DNA of 64,000 nt from Polychytrium aggregatum (taxonomy: Eukaryota > Chytridiomycota > Chytridiomycetes > Polychytriales): positions 34,532 to 98,531 of the forward strand of contig NW_026516347.1 of assembly GCF_025602895.1 (NCBI RefSeq). The letters run 5' to 3'. The notes beneath the pieces are model-generated. The model was not told where the DNA came from, made no database searches, and was given only the letters and a program-made list of their open reading frames with translations. Each line of letters begins with the position of its first letter. Within the stretch, counting starts at the first letter, position 1. Shown here piece after piece: positions 11,801 to 23,610 of the stretch. A program made the position numbers and the translations under genes.

Positions 11801-13614
11801 AAATCTTGACGGTGCTGCTCTCGTACCAGCACCACGTCCCGGGTCCTAAGCAGGACGAGCTGATCTCGACGTTCATCTCGGGGATGCAAAAGTGGCCGGC
11901 AATCTCCAAGTTCTGCGTGCACGCCTTGACCTTGGCTTTGATGGAGATCCCCGAGCGGATGGCCAAGCACACCCAAGCCATCACGACCGTGCTCGCGCAA
12001 AAGACTACCTTTGCCATGGGCACACCCAGTCTTGAGTTCCTGTCGACGCTCGCACGTCTGCCCAACATCTGGAAGAACCTGACCCAGCTGGATTTCCGTG
12101 CCATCTTTGGCATCGCCATCCAGTACATCCAGATCGCGCAGGATCACCTCCAGGATACCGAGAAGCAGCTCGGGGAGTACATACTTCATCTCGCCTATCA
12201 CGTTGTCTCGCGCTGGTTTGTCAACATCAAGCTGCCAGACAGGAAAAAGTACATCGAGTTCATCATCAGCCTGCTTCTGGTGTCGGCGGGCGACCGCAAG
12301 TTCGGCGAGAGCGCCGAGTTGGTGCTGGACATGATGATCCAGAACTCCTTTGTCGACTGCTGGCCCAAGCCTCCGCCCGAGGTGATCGAGGAATCGAATC
12401 TCAGAAAAAAGGTTGATCGGGGCTGGATCCAAGGCAACTGCATCATCACCGCCCGGATCCTGACCAAGCCGCGCTGGATGGAGATCAGCATTCGCCGCCC
12501 CTCGGCGATGGTGAGCATGTGGGTCCGCCTCGAGAACCGCTTCAAGACGTCGGACTCGGCATCAGTGTATCTGCCTGCTCCGCTGTCGTCGCACTGGCTA
12601 TCGGAGAAGGACATTTCGGCCATGGCTTCGGCCGAAGAAGGCACTGAGGCGTCGCCCGTGGGCGGCCAGTTACCAGACGGTGCGTCGCCCGCGCCACAGA
12701 TGTCGGCTCTTCGGAAGGAGCAGATCCAGGCACTCGACCCGAGCTTCATCGTTTCCCAGCTGCTGTTCTTCCCTACATTGCAGCCAGCCGAGCGGCCCGT
12801 GCTCCTCCCGGACGACGACGCCACCACTCGGACCATCTCTGTCCTCGACAGGTGTCCTGTTGTGGATCTGCACAAGATTGGCGTGGTCTACTGCGGGCCC
12901 GGCCAAGACACCGAGCAGGCGATCCTCTTGAACAGCTACGGATCGCGTACGTATAGCATGTTCATCCAGTCGCTCGGCAGCACCATCACGCTGAAGGGCT
13001 GCCGCGATGTGTATACGGGCGGCCTCGACACAACAAGCGACGTCGATGGCAAGTACGCCATCATTTGGCAGGACGACTTTACGCAGATCGTCTATCACAT
13101 CGCGACGCTCATGCCCAATCCGCCGGAGGACGCCAACGGAATCTTCAAGAAGAGGCACATCGGCAACGACTTTGTGCTCGTCGTCTTCAACGAGTCTGGC
13201 CTGGACTACAAGTTCGACACCATCCCGGGCCAATTCAACTATGTCAACATTGTCGTTACGCCCGTCGGAGCCAAGAACTCGGCCACGGCCGCGGTGTCGA
13301 TCCCGTCCGAGAGCTACGCCAACCGCCACTTCCAGGTTGCAGTCCAGATGAAAGACTCGATGGAAAAGTACGAAGTGGGCTCGATGCTGGACGCCAAGGT
13401 GGTCTCGGGAGATGCCCTGGGCAGCTTTGTGCGCCAGATCGCCATGCACGTCAACCTGTTTGCCCAGATCCACATGCAGTCCGAGCGCCGCACCGAGTAC
13501 TGCAGCAACATGAGGGAACGGCTTCGTCAGATCAAGCGCTTCCGCGACCGCCTCCCCGCGTCGACTGTGTCGGCAGACCCAGAAAAGCTTCTGGACTTTT
13601 CGCGTTTCACATGA
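8821..13614 (+). CDS. TSC2: Tuberin (TSC2), Rheb GTPase-activating protein
   Basis: Two exons (8821-9971 and 10185-13614) join in frame to 1526 residues, somewhat shorter than human tuberin (about 1800). Most of the protein is a helical solenoid (tuberin N-terminal type). The last 250 or so residues form a RapGAP domain with KYAIIWQDDF, KKRHIGNDFVLVVFNESG and TIPGQFNYVNIVVTP, which closely follow the tuberin family. The Asn of HIGND (residue 1378) is the predicted catalytic Asn thumb that drives GTP hydrolysis by Rheb. In the TSC complex this restrains TORC1 at the lysosome or vacuole. No TSC1 partner is in this window. The single intron contains a CTC/CTG microsatellite. The C-terminus ends shortly after the IKRFRDRLP helix without the long tail seen in animals. 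Confidence 0.92.
10020..10066. repeat. CTC/CTG trinucleotide-type microsatellite in TSC2 intron
   Basis: About eight CTCCTC and GCTCCT units lie inside the only TSC2 intron. They are pyrimidine-rich and about 120 bases before the acceptor, so they may double as splicing signal. Confidence 0.7.
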
Positions 13615-14036
13615 GCGGCTGCCGTATCGATCTGGCCCACGGTGGTCGCCTGGTCCAGACCGGTTTTGGCCTGCGGCACCGCTGCTCCTGGCAGCCCACG
13701 AGCGGACACTACGGTCAATCTCTCGCCGCTGCTGCTCCAGAACGTCATCGGTTATAGCCCACCCCCACCCACAAAGAAGCAATATATCTGCTGTCCCTTG
13801 GCGGTGCATATCCTGGCCGAGGTTCTGAGTCGGCCATGTTTCTGGACAATCCGTGTGGCTTCCCGGCCCGCAAGCGGGATAGAACAACAAGGCACATAGT
13901 ATTGCACACGCAAACAGGCCGCTCACCGCTGCATTGCTGGGGCGGGCCTCCAACCTTTGGGCATGTGGGGCAGCACGGGTGTAAGCATTCAAGTAAATAC
14001 ACATGCACACGCGACTTTGCCTGTGGTGCCGAGAGA
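13615..14036. other. Convergent 3' intergenic region TSC2/UBA2
   Basis: No gene is seen. The stretch separates the stop codons of two convergent genes and presumably holds both 3' ends. Confidence 0.5.
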
Positions 14037-17000
14037 CTAGTCGTCGATCGTGTAAAAGTCGTCGACGGAGATGATCTCGCTTTCGATCTTGGCCCTCTTT
14101 GCATCCTGCGAGTTGTCCGCAGCGCCGTTTTCCAGCGAATGCTTCTCGGCCGAGCCCGCCGCGGTGCGCTTGTGCTGCAGACGAAGTACGCGATCTCCTT
14201 CGATATGGAAATCCGTCGCCCCCAAGGCTCCGCTGCAGATTGAGGAGCGTCACGAAACATGCAAAGCCAGAGACGGGAAGGGTTGAGCACGAGAGGCTCG
14301 CCAGTGTGATCGGGTTGGCAACTGGCGGATTTCCAGATTGTCGGGTGCCCATCACCCCCACTCTCAGCAGATCCGCCCCATCAGCGAGGCCGGGCAGAGC
14401 ACTGGAGGTCGTCCGCGGCCGAGTCATTTCAGGCGCAGGGATGCATGCGACAATGACTTACTCATGCGCCACCGCGATGCTGACAATGTAATTCATGTCA
14501 GGCTGGTCATCGGGCTCGGCCACCGCCGTCAGGAACTTGTGGTGGGTGATGTGAACAGCTTCCAGAGCCTTGTCCTCGTTGTCGGTAAAGTCGAGATCAT
14601 AGATGAGTCTGGTTCCGGTCATTGACAATAGGTCTCGCGCGTTAGACAGGGCCAGCATTCGCTTGATATGCAATGCAAATGCAAGTGCAAATGAGACAGA
14701 ATGCTGCCGCTTTCTCACATAATACATGCTAACTTACGCGCCCGTGTCGCTGGTCAATGCCAGCTCACCAGAAAGACCGAGGCCAGACTTGTCGGCGCTA
14801 TCGTCCGAGCCGCCGAGCAGAACGAGCTGCACCAGGTCCCGGAGAATCATCTTCTCGGTGTTCACGCGGAGAATGATGTGGTTGTGGGCGCAGACACCGC
14901 AGTCTGGATTCGGCTTGTCTGGCTTGTCGGCTGTGAGCACTCGAGGAAGCCGACCACCGTAGCATATCGTGGTCTGATATAATACACATGCGGATTCCGC
15001 CACAGTCTGTCAGAACGGCGTACTGGGGGATGGGAGGTATACAGGGCAAAGCGTCCAGATGAAGCGTCCAAGCCAAGGCGTCGGCACACTCACGTCGATG
15101 CACTTATTAAAGTCCTTGTTGATGATGTTGAATGCCTGGATGATCATGAGCCCTGCGGCGATTGCGTTTGTCGTCGCAACGGCTGCGATAATGTTTCCAG
15201 CCATTTCTGGTGTCGCGCAGAGGTTGTCAATTGAGCAGAATCGGAGTGTAAAAGCGCAAGAAAAACGACACGAGCTCGATCGAGGGGGGGAAGGAATTGC
15301 GCTGGTCGAATTGGACTGGTCGAATAGCACGGCAGTCTTCAGGCTACTCACGCTTGCACGAAAAGCGGCTTTGAATTGGAATGCTGAACACATGGCAGCG
15401 CAGGTTGCACGCTGCTGTCACAAAGTCCATCGCTTCTTCATCGTCCTTGTCAAAGCCCAGGGTGCTGTCGGGGCGATCGGCTCTGTCTTGCAACAATCGA
15501 GCGGACAGGCTGTGCAAGCTGGCGGGTCAGGTCATGCAGAAATGTAAGCATACAAGAACTAGGCGGGCCGCTCAGCCCCGAGGCACTCCAATGTCCGCCC
15601 ATGTCGGGTCGCTAAGGCCGTCAAAGACACCCGAGCTTGCCAAGGGTGGTTCAAGGGCAAATGCGAGTGCACTTACCTGGTGAGAAAAACGGAGAAGTTC
15701 TCGCGCAGTGTCCAGACTTGGTGGTCTCTCGCCACGCCAACCTTGGGTAGGTGCGCCTGGAGATGTTGCGACGAGTCGCGCCGGCGGGTTTGTCTGGTGG
15801 TGCCGATGATGCTCTCGTAATCGAGGGGGGTGGGCTTGGTACGGGTCTTCCAGAGACTGTCCATGTCGACAAGGCGCTGGATGTCGGTACCAAAGATCTA
15901 GAGACATCGAGATGAGGCCATAACATCCGTATGCGCGTGAGATTGATGGGCGCTCGCTCTCTGCTCCTGGTCCGTCCTGGATGGCCTTGACGGTATACTA
16001 TACCTTTTGGAATAGCTTTTGTTCAAAGTCCTCGCTGCCCATGGTTTTCAGCAGGAGCTTGAGCTCGTGTGTCTCCTTGTTGAGCTTTTCAATCTCCTCC
16101 TCTGTCGATGATTTCGTGTGGTCAGTACAACTGCAAGCAACCGAGCTTTCTGTGCGCGACGGCGCATGCGCTTACTGTTATCGTCGCTGATCGTCGTATC
16201 CATGATATCGTCTTCGTCGATTCCAAAGACTTGGCTGCGATGTTGAAATCCATTCCAGAAACAGAGCCAGAAGGAGGAGGAGCAGGCCATTGGTGATCGT
16301 GAAGCCCGTCAGCTCTACATCCTTGCCAATCTTGGGGAAGGCAGCTCGAGTAGCACTGCACTGCCGTTTCTCGAGACGCTGCCAAAATCTGGATGGCTCT
16401 GGAGAGGGACTGCAGTACGCGCGGCCATACCTGAAGAGATACTTTGCCCAGACGACGCAATGCACAGGTGTGCTTGGGGTGCTGCGGATAGTGCAAAACG
16501 GAATCTGCTTTGGGGCCACATGGGGACGGCAGTCATAGCACTGGCTATGGCCCTGCAGCCAGAGACGCACATTACAGCCGGAATCAGTCCGTGAGTCGAC
16601 AGGATCGGGCCAGCAAGCGAGTCAAGCAGAGAGCCCGAGTGCCCGACCTTGATTTGCACAGACGTCTGTCCGCGGAATCCGGCTGTTCCAGATTCTATCA
16701 GAGATACGCCGGCAGAGACACACATCAGGTTGACTCGGCGTCTGGCCTCTGTTACATTATGGACGGCGTATTGGGTTTGTCAGTCAGTAGTGCGGGTGTG
16801 TCCCTGGCACAAGACCGCATCTGCGCTCGATTGCTTGCGAGCGCATTCCCTCGTCCAAGCTCGAAAGACCATTACCGATGTTGTCCAGGGCGTTGAGGAC
16901 CAGGTCAAATCCCTTGAACCACATCACATCGAACTGAGGATCGAAGATGCTGGCGTGGTGGGAGGTGATGTTGACATGGGGATTGAATCGCAGGGCTGCT

Positions 17001-17697
17001 TCACGGGCGGTCTGTTGGACGATATAAGGGCGGTCACCTCGTGGCCATTGCGCAGGGGACAAGACGGGCAACAGTTGCTGACTCTTGGCGGTATAGCTTT
17101 CTGGCGATCCTTTCGAACACGCCGAAGAATCGTTGCAGGCGCACACAAGCTGCGTCGATATGGCCCGAGCAAGCATCTATCCGTGCCCTGAGCGAGTATG
17201 CAACGGCGAGGCGTGATGGCGCAGACAAGGATGGGAGTGCGGGCGTACATGTGCCTTGGACTTTTGGATATGCTGCTTCTGGAAGAGGAACTGTCGGTTG
17301 AGGTTGGAGAGATCGATGGTGTCGAGGTCCACCTGCATCGGTTGAATATTCGGCCATGGCATCAGAATAGTGCGGCACCAAGCACGGACAAGCGAACAGG
17401 GGATGCATCGACCACAAGATCCCAGCCCATGTTCCTCGAACAAACCAACGCGGGCCGAAATACCCCCGCAGTAGCGATGGTAGAAATGGCGACAGCGGCA
17501 GCAGCACATACGATCTCGATGTTGTGGAAGCCGCTCATGACCAGGTTCTTGAGGAGCTCGCAGCCAATGCCGCCAGCGCCAATCATGAGCACGCGGCTCT
17601 TGCTGATCGTTTGCAGGAGCTCCGGCCCGACGGCGACGCCCATGTCGTGGTAGCGGCCGGCGGGCTCCGGCTGGGTTGCGCTGGTCTCTGGAGCCAT
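14037..17697 (-). CDS. UBA2: SUMO-activating enzyme subunit 2 (UBA2)
   Basis: The gene is broken into about a dozen exons on the minus strand. The first (17512-17697) carries the adenylation-domain start with the ATP loop [15 protein letters not shown]. Later exons give [34 protein letters not shown], the zinc-site ECYDC and [15 protein letters not shown], in which the Cys before TIR is the catalytic thioester residue. Further exons encode [19 protein letters not shown], a zinc pair in [10 protein letters not shown] and the ubiquitin-fold domain (TRLIYDLDF). The tail ([12 protein letters not shown], ending at 14037) is acidic. With AOS1, not in this window, it activates SUMO and passes it to UBC9 in the nucleus. 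I chose the Met at 17697 because homology begins just after it; an in-frame Met also lies at 17820. Not every internal splice site was resolved. Confidence 0.9.
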
Positions 17698-17907
17698 GTC
17701 GACTTGCTGGCTGGGCAGGGTGATGGAGGAGAGATGCGTGGCGAAACTTGGTGCGAACAAGCCGCAGCCCAAAGGCGCTCCTGGCTCGAGCCAGGATCCA
17801 GTCTGGAGGCGGCCAGCCAAATCAGGATAAATGGCCAGCGATCGTCACCGACCGCCAGGATGCTTCTGCACATACCCCGCCGTTCACCATCCATACCGAC
17901 AACCGCC
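17698..17907. promoter_or_regulatory. 210-bp divergent promoter between UBA2 and ORC1
   Basis: Start codons of the two head-to-head genes are separated by only 210 bp, so both promoters must lie here or overlap the first exons. No clear TATA box is visible. Confidence 0.45.
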
Positions 17908-20551
17908 ATGCCCAGAGGCGTCAAGGGCACGAAGGCCCAGCAGCCGACCGCCAAGCGGACGCCTCGCAGTGCGATCAAGCCCAAGCACACAGCCGGCGAT
18001 CTCTCCAATGCCGGGGGCACTGGCGCAAAGCAACAACCGGCAGCGAGGCGGAAGCGGAAGGCCGAGGAGCCGCCCGAAAGCCTCGATAAGCCCGCACAGA
18101 AGCGGAAGAGAGCTGCGCCAAGCAGATCACAGAAGACTCGCGGGCCGTCGTCTCGGGGCAAGCGTGTGTCGGCAAAGGCGGGCAAAGACGACGATGCATT
18201 CTCCGAGACAGGCTCCACTGACGGCGACGATGGTGATGCCTACTCTGCCAGTAACGGCGATGAGGACGATGGTAGTGCAGATGAGAGTCACAACGAAAGC
18301 CAGAACAGCGGCAGTGAAGAAGAAGACGACGACGACGAGCGCCGCCGAAAGCCCCGCAAAGGACCGCGAGGAAGATCGCTGCCCTCCAGGCGGGATTCCA
18401 AGAAGAGCGTCGCGCGCCCAGCTCCATCCCGAAAGAAGGCAGCTCGCAGGGGTGCCCAGGACGAAGCCAGAGAGATGCCGGCGACAAACCACAGGTGCAT
18501 CTCATATCAATCAGTATCTGGCTGATCAGTTCCTGCAATGAGTTGCTGGATCGATTCATCGGCTCCAGACCACCGGTATCCAGAGTGAACCAAGTCCAGT
18601 CGGCCGATGTGCTAATCACTTCTGCAATCCATCTGCGATCGGCCGATCAGCGTCGAGACCGACACATCCGTCGTTGGGAAAGCAAGACAACTACTTCACC
18701 CCTCGGCCGTGCCAAACTCGCTGCCGTGTCGCGAGTCCGAGTTCGCCCAGATCCAAGCATATGTCCAGGATGCGCTGGAGTCGGCATCTGGGACCTGCAT
18801 TTGTAAGTGCTCCACGGGCTCAAGCACTACATAATCTGCTGCAAGAGACTGAAGAGACCAATCGACTTTTCTGCTCCATAGATATATCAGGCGTGCCCGG
18901 GACAGGAAAAACGGCGGTAAGTATCTGCCAGACAGCATGAGAACGAGCGCCGGGTGCCACTCGGCACTTTAGTGCGACGAGGTTGCTGACACACCCACAG
19001 ACCGTGAACAGCGTCATGAAGACACTCCAAGAGATGGCCAGGAATAAGGTACTCGCCCTCTCTCCTCTGTGTCGTTGAGCGCATGACGACAGTGCAGTTC
19101 GGCCGAGCAGATTCGCGAGCAGCCACAGAGTGCTCAGCTAATGCAACCGGATACTCCAATGGGCTCCCACCCGTGATAGGAAACGCCGAATTTCAACTTT
19201 GTCGAGATCAACGGCATGAAGCTGACAGAGCCATCCCAGGCATACTGTGTGCTGTGGCAGTCGCTCACAGGGAAACATGTGAGCTCGACCCAGGCCGCGC
19301 GTTTGCTCGAGTCCTATTTCGAGAAAGGTGGCTCGAAAGATCCTCCGTGGTAGGGCCCATGCTACCAACATCGATAGCCTGCTTTTTGGGCTGCCTGTCT
19401 CGAATGCAAACCCGACAGCGCATGGGCTAATGGCAATCTCCCATGGCATCAATAGTGTCGTCTTGATGGACGAACTGGATGTGATGGTCACCAAAAAGCA
19501 GACCGTCATGTACAACTTTTTCGACTGGCCGAATCGCCCAAGCTCGCGCTTGATTGTTGTCGCAATCGCCAACACAATGGACTTGCCGGAGCGCATGCTC
19601 GCCAACCGCATTTCGAGTCGCATGGGTGAGATCCGTGTGCCTGAGTACCACTGGCAGTCGACTGCCCATGCCGTGCCTTGGTGCTGATGACTGTGCCCCG
19701 ACCAACGCAGGCTTGACTCGGATCAACTTCCAACCCTACACGCACCAACAGCTTACCGAGATTGTGGAGTCTAAGCTGTCGGGAACCGAGCTTTTTACGA
19801 AAGATGCCATCACGTTCTGCGCACGTAAAGTCAGCGCGGTAACCGGCGATGCACGTCGAGCCATGGACATCTGTCGGTAAGTGCGCGGCTTGTGAGAGGC
19901 GATGCTTGAAGTTCGTTGACGCTGCGTCAAGATATCGGTGGGCTTTGGCGCACAAGCAGAGCTTCGAGGCAGCAACTGGTCCGAGCACATAGGGGATATC
20001 CTTCGCCATCAACTTCCAGCATGGCGGTGGAGCCGGTCAGTTCGTCGCAATTCTGGCTACTGATGTCATAACTGTATGCCTTGATTCTGCCTATGCTTCA
20101 CAGGAAAGCCATAGATATATTCCAGAGCCATGTCGGGCAAGCAAAGACACCCGATGGCGGCGAGCTGTCCAAGATCAGCATCGACATCATCAACCAAGCC
20201 ATCAAGGAGCTCTCAAGCTCGCCGACTATCCAAGCGATCCAGAACGCCTCTTTGCACCAGCGGATCTTTTTGGTGGCGCTGATTCGGGTATTTCGCAAGC
20301 ACGGGCTTTCGCGAGCGCAGCTTGGAGATGTTTCTCGCGAGCATCTTCGGCTGTGTCAGCTGCTCTCCTATTCAGCCCCCAAGTTCCACGAGCTCTTCCA
20401 GATCTGCAGTACTCTCTGTTGCAACGGCTGCCTCAACATCCAGAGCCACAAAGTTGAGATCAACCACGAGATCGAGCTCAATGTCTCGATCACAGATGTG
20501 GAGACGGCTCTCAAGAAAATCGACGATAAGGCACTTTCGTTCCTCGGCTGA
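17908..20551 (+). CDS. ORC1: Origin recognition complex subunit 1 (ORC1), short form without BAH domain
   Basis: Eight exons (17908-18494, 18687-18802, 18882-18916, 19001-19048, 19180-19349, 19456-19625, 19711-19876, 20104-20551) join in frame to 579 residues. The first 195 residues are low complexity: basic Lys/Arg/Pro stretches, then an acidic Asp/Glu/Ser block. Next come the ORC1 signature SAVPNSLPCRESEF, Walker A SGVPGTGKTA, Walker B VVLMDELDVM, KKQTVMYNFFDWP, sensor 1 VVAIANTMDLPERM, sensor 2 VTGDARRAMD and a winged-helix C-terminus. ORC1 is the ATPase that loads CDC6 and MCM2-7 at origins, including MCM4 encoded at the right of this window. Human and budding-yeast ORC1 carry an N-terminal BAH domain; none is seen here. 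Confidence 0.9.
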
Positions 20552-21131
20552 TATCCCGCCATTCTGTAGCCACCTGTGATGGGAGGATGGAGAGCATGAA
20601 TATACTTGTCGCATGACATACCTGCTACATGAACGTATTTGCCACACGAGCGTACCCGCCCGTTCGGAGCGAAACGACAGTGTGTCCCTGGGTGCCTCTC
20701 ACGCCAATAATTGTTGTTGGTTTCAGGAACGTGGTTCACGCATTCGATCATGGTTTCTCGACACCAAGAGAATCGGGCTGAACGAGTCGCTCGCTATGGT
20801 CTGACATGGATCTGGTGGTGGAACCGATCAAAGTGCTGGGCGAATCTCAGCCTGCGTGGTCGCCACAAGCCCCTTCCCTTGCTTCCCCGAAGCATTTCAA
20901 AGGCAAACACAATACCGGTCTCCTTGGACACTCTGTTGGTCGAGGGCACAGTGAAGGAGCCGCAGCGGGGAGACTGTTGGTCGATGTGGCATGGCCCCAG
21001 CACTGCTTCTGCCGTGGGACATGGAGCCGGACTGGCCAGCACAAAGCCCCGCCCGCCTCCGCTCTTGATCTCCCCTTGCTCTCTCCCCGCCGCTCAAGAA
21101 GCGCTCTGCTCACATCGCCCGAAAGACCGCC
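20552..21131. other. Intergenic, no gene seen
   Basis: The region after the ORC1 stop holds no exon-like sequence that I recognise. It ends in a GC-rich, pyrimidine-rich stretch just before the next start codon and is probably a terminator plus promoter region. Confidence 0.45.
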
Positions 21132-22757
21132 ATGCACCCTGCCAGCGCCGGTGCCATCGCCAAGAAGACTAAGAAGAAAAAGTCCAAGAAAGCCCGTGCC
21201 CATGTCGTCTTGGCTGCAGCATCCAAAGTCGATATCGCCACGGCCCTCAATCCGATGAGCCAGGGCGCAGACGGCGAAGCGGCTGTCGTCGGCAATCCAG
21301 AGCCCGATGCCAGCGTTGGATCACTGATGTCGACGGAGCTTGTCGCTCAACCCCGCTCCCAAGCCCCTGAGTTCCCAGCCGAAAGCCTGCCCGTCGTCGC
21401 CGGCGACAGCACCGTGCTGACCGATCGCCTCGGCGGAATCACAACAAGCAATCACTCCGGTACTTGATGTTCCCTGTGAGCACTCCGCAGCTTGCCCTTC
21501 AACCTCGCCGGTAGTCAACTCACCTGTGCTTTGTTGAATCGTCTACTCGGCCCCTTCCAGATCTGGTCTCGCAGGTTGCTGCTGTCGCCGAGGGAGCAGT
21601 GGCCGAAACCGAACCCAACGGAGCAGCGGCCGACTCAGATCCAGAGACCAACATGCATCCTCTGCTGCGAGAGGCTCGTTTGAATCTTCGCAAGACATCA
21701 AGCGCGACCCTCCAGACCGCATCAACCATCGAGGACGACAAGAGCCAGCGGCTCTATGCGCCGCTCCGAAAAGCCCGTCGCCAGCTTCTTCCCCAGCCGG
21801 CGACTGCTGCTGCTGCCGAAGGACCAAACGGCAACGCAGCGGGGAACAGCGACGGTGACCCCACTCCACCCGAGATACCGCTCCTGGCTGAGATCCGGCG
21901 CAGACTTCGTCCAACCCAGATTGTCCGTCCTGCCAACTCAAATCTCGAGAATGGTCGCGCCGGCTTTCCCATCACCCTGCGCTCCTTCGAAACAGGCTGC
22001 GACCGAGAAGATGCCCCCGCTGAAATCCAGTCGCCTGGCAAGAATCCAATGTACCTCGAAGCCCGAAACCGGCTGCGGTCTGGCCGAAACCGAATGTTTC
22101 CTATCGTCGAACCTGTGGACCAACCTGTGGCTGATCTTCTCGTGACCGAGAGTGAGCTCATGGGCGGTATCGACACCATCCCCAACGACGTCGTGGCAGG
22201 CGAGTCAAGCATCGCAAATGATGCAGACGACGCTGCTTCGGATAGCACGATCGAGCCGCCTGTGTCGCTCAAGCGACCCGCCAGCGACGAGACCTCCGAC
22301 GTTGCCCCTGCGCTCGCGATGGCCGAGGCCACCTCCGATCCATCGGCTGCAGATGAGCATGGCGCCAACCGCAGGACCAAACGCAGGAAGCATCTCAAGG
22401 CCGCCCTGTTCGAGACCCGCGAAGAGCCGAGGAAGCCCAAGGTATAACTGCTACAGTTGCTGGACCGAGGAACGGGGAGAGCCGAGCGTCGCTCGCGATG
22501 CTCAAGTACCCAGAGCTGCTGTTGACATCATCCCACCCCATCCCATGCCATCCTAGACACCGAGGCGATCTGCCAAAGCCGACAGCACAGTTGTTCCCGA
22601 AATCCGCCAGCGCTTCGAGATAGTGACGGGGCTCACACAGGGCATGGCGGCCTCGCCAGCCAAAGCCAAGGTGAAGAAGCTGAACATTGCTGTCTCGACA
22701 CCAAATCGCACACTCAAATCGTCTCGTGAGCAGCTGCGCAAAATTGAAAAGAAATGA
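21132..22757 (+). CDS. Unknown nuclear-type protein with four PLLxEARxxLR repeats
   Basis: Three exons (21132-21459, 21561-22441, 22557-22757) join in frame to 469 residues. The family is not recognised. The N-terminus is very basic (KKTKKKKSKKARAH), consistent with a nuclear localisation signal. The centre holds four copies of a short amphipathic motif: HPLLREARLNLR, APLRKARRQL, PLLAEIRRRLR and NPMYLEARNRLRSGRN, spaced roughly 40-60 residues apart in disordered Ala/Glu/Asp sequence. A second basic patch (RRTKRRKH) and a Lys-rich C-terminal segment (KAKVKKLN, EQLRKIEKK) follow. Repeated short linear motifs suggest multivalent binding to a partner. Further exon-like sequence lies at about 22952-23290, so the true end could be farther right. 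Confidence 0.6.
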
Positions 22758-23610
22758 GCTCCCTCAGGAGGCCCCTGGAAATGAACGGGGATGTCGGTGT
22801 GGGATTGCTCCGCTGGTCTGCAATATAGCGCTGCGTCTGCAATATACACTCATTCCAGAAAACTGGGGCAGTATCCGTTTTCTCTGGCATCGGCGACACA
22901 AGTCTGCCGATCCGTAGGCTGCGGTGAGCAAGCCGTGTAATTGTTTCCAGTTCTGGTTGGCAATATCTTTGATTCCGTTGGTTTGGGGAGCATCGTCTTG
23001 AATGCACTTGGTCGAGCTCCTGTGGCAACGATTGATATCTGGCATTCCGAGATCGAGGTACTTGACTCGCGTCGCATGGCCACCACGCACTCTGAGCACA
23101 GTTTGGTCATGGTGGCGATGGGCAGTGTGTATACTCAGGCCCGGAAATCAGCCACAGCCCTGTCCCGAAACAATCTGACTCGTTTCAGAATGCCCATGCC
23201 GAAGCACTGCGTCTGCGAGAAGCAACGTCGCTCATGGAACCCTGGCCGAATGCATGCCGCCACAGCCCTGGCTGGAGGCCGCTGATTGGCTGGGCGGTGC
23301 GGCCACAGTTTCCTTTTTGGGGCGGCGTGTCGTTCGAGCCGGCTCGAGCCGTCCACGTGTCGCTCGCCTCGTCGAGATTTCGCCCTTTTTGCCATCTCCA
23401 AAAGCGAGGGATTCCCGAGAGCCTCCCCCCGTCCAAAAGGCCAGCGAGCCCTTCTCCCTTCTGCATCGACCTTGCCCCCGTCCGGCTCTGCTTGGATATC
23501 CACTCTGCCCTTGTGTCTGATCCAAAGGGACTGCCTCGTCCGATAACCACTCATCCGCCTGATCCGTCCGTGACGCTCCCGGCAAAAGCACCTCTCCTCT
23601 ATCCATCATT
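22758..23610 (+). other. Intergenic or unresolved exons upstream of SEC31
   Basis: A pyrimidine-CAG acceptor near 22950 is followed by an open stretch (starting VLVGNIFDSVGLGSIVL) to about 23120, then by another possible exon. These may belong to the preceding unknown gene, but I could not find a joint that avoids its stop at 22755-22757. The last 300 bases look like the SEC31 promoter. Confidence 0.35.

Noticed and set aside
12670-14427. 585-codon minus-strand frame
   Set aside because: Antisense to the conserved RapGAP exon of TSC2, running on into the UBA2 3' region. It has no recognisable domain.
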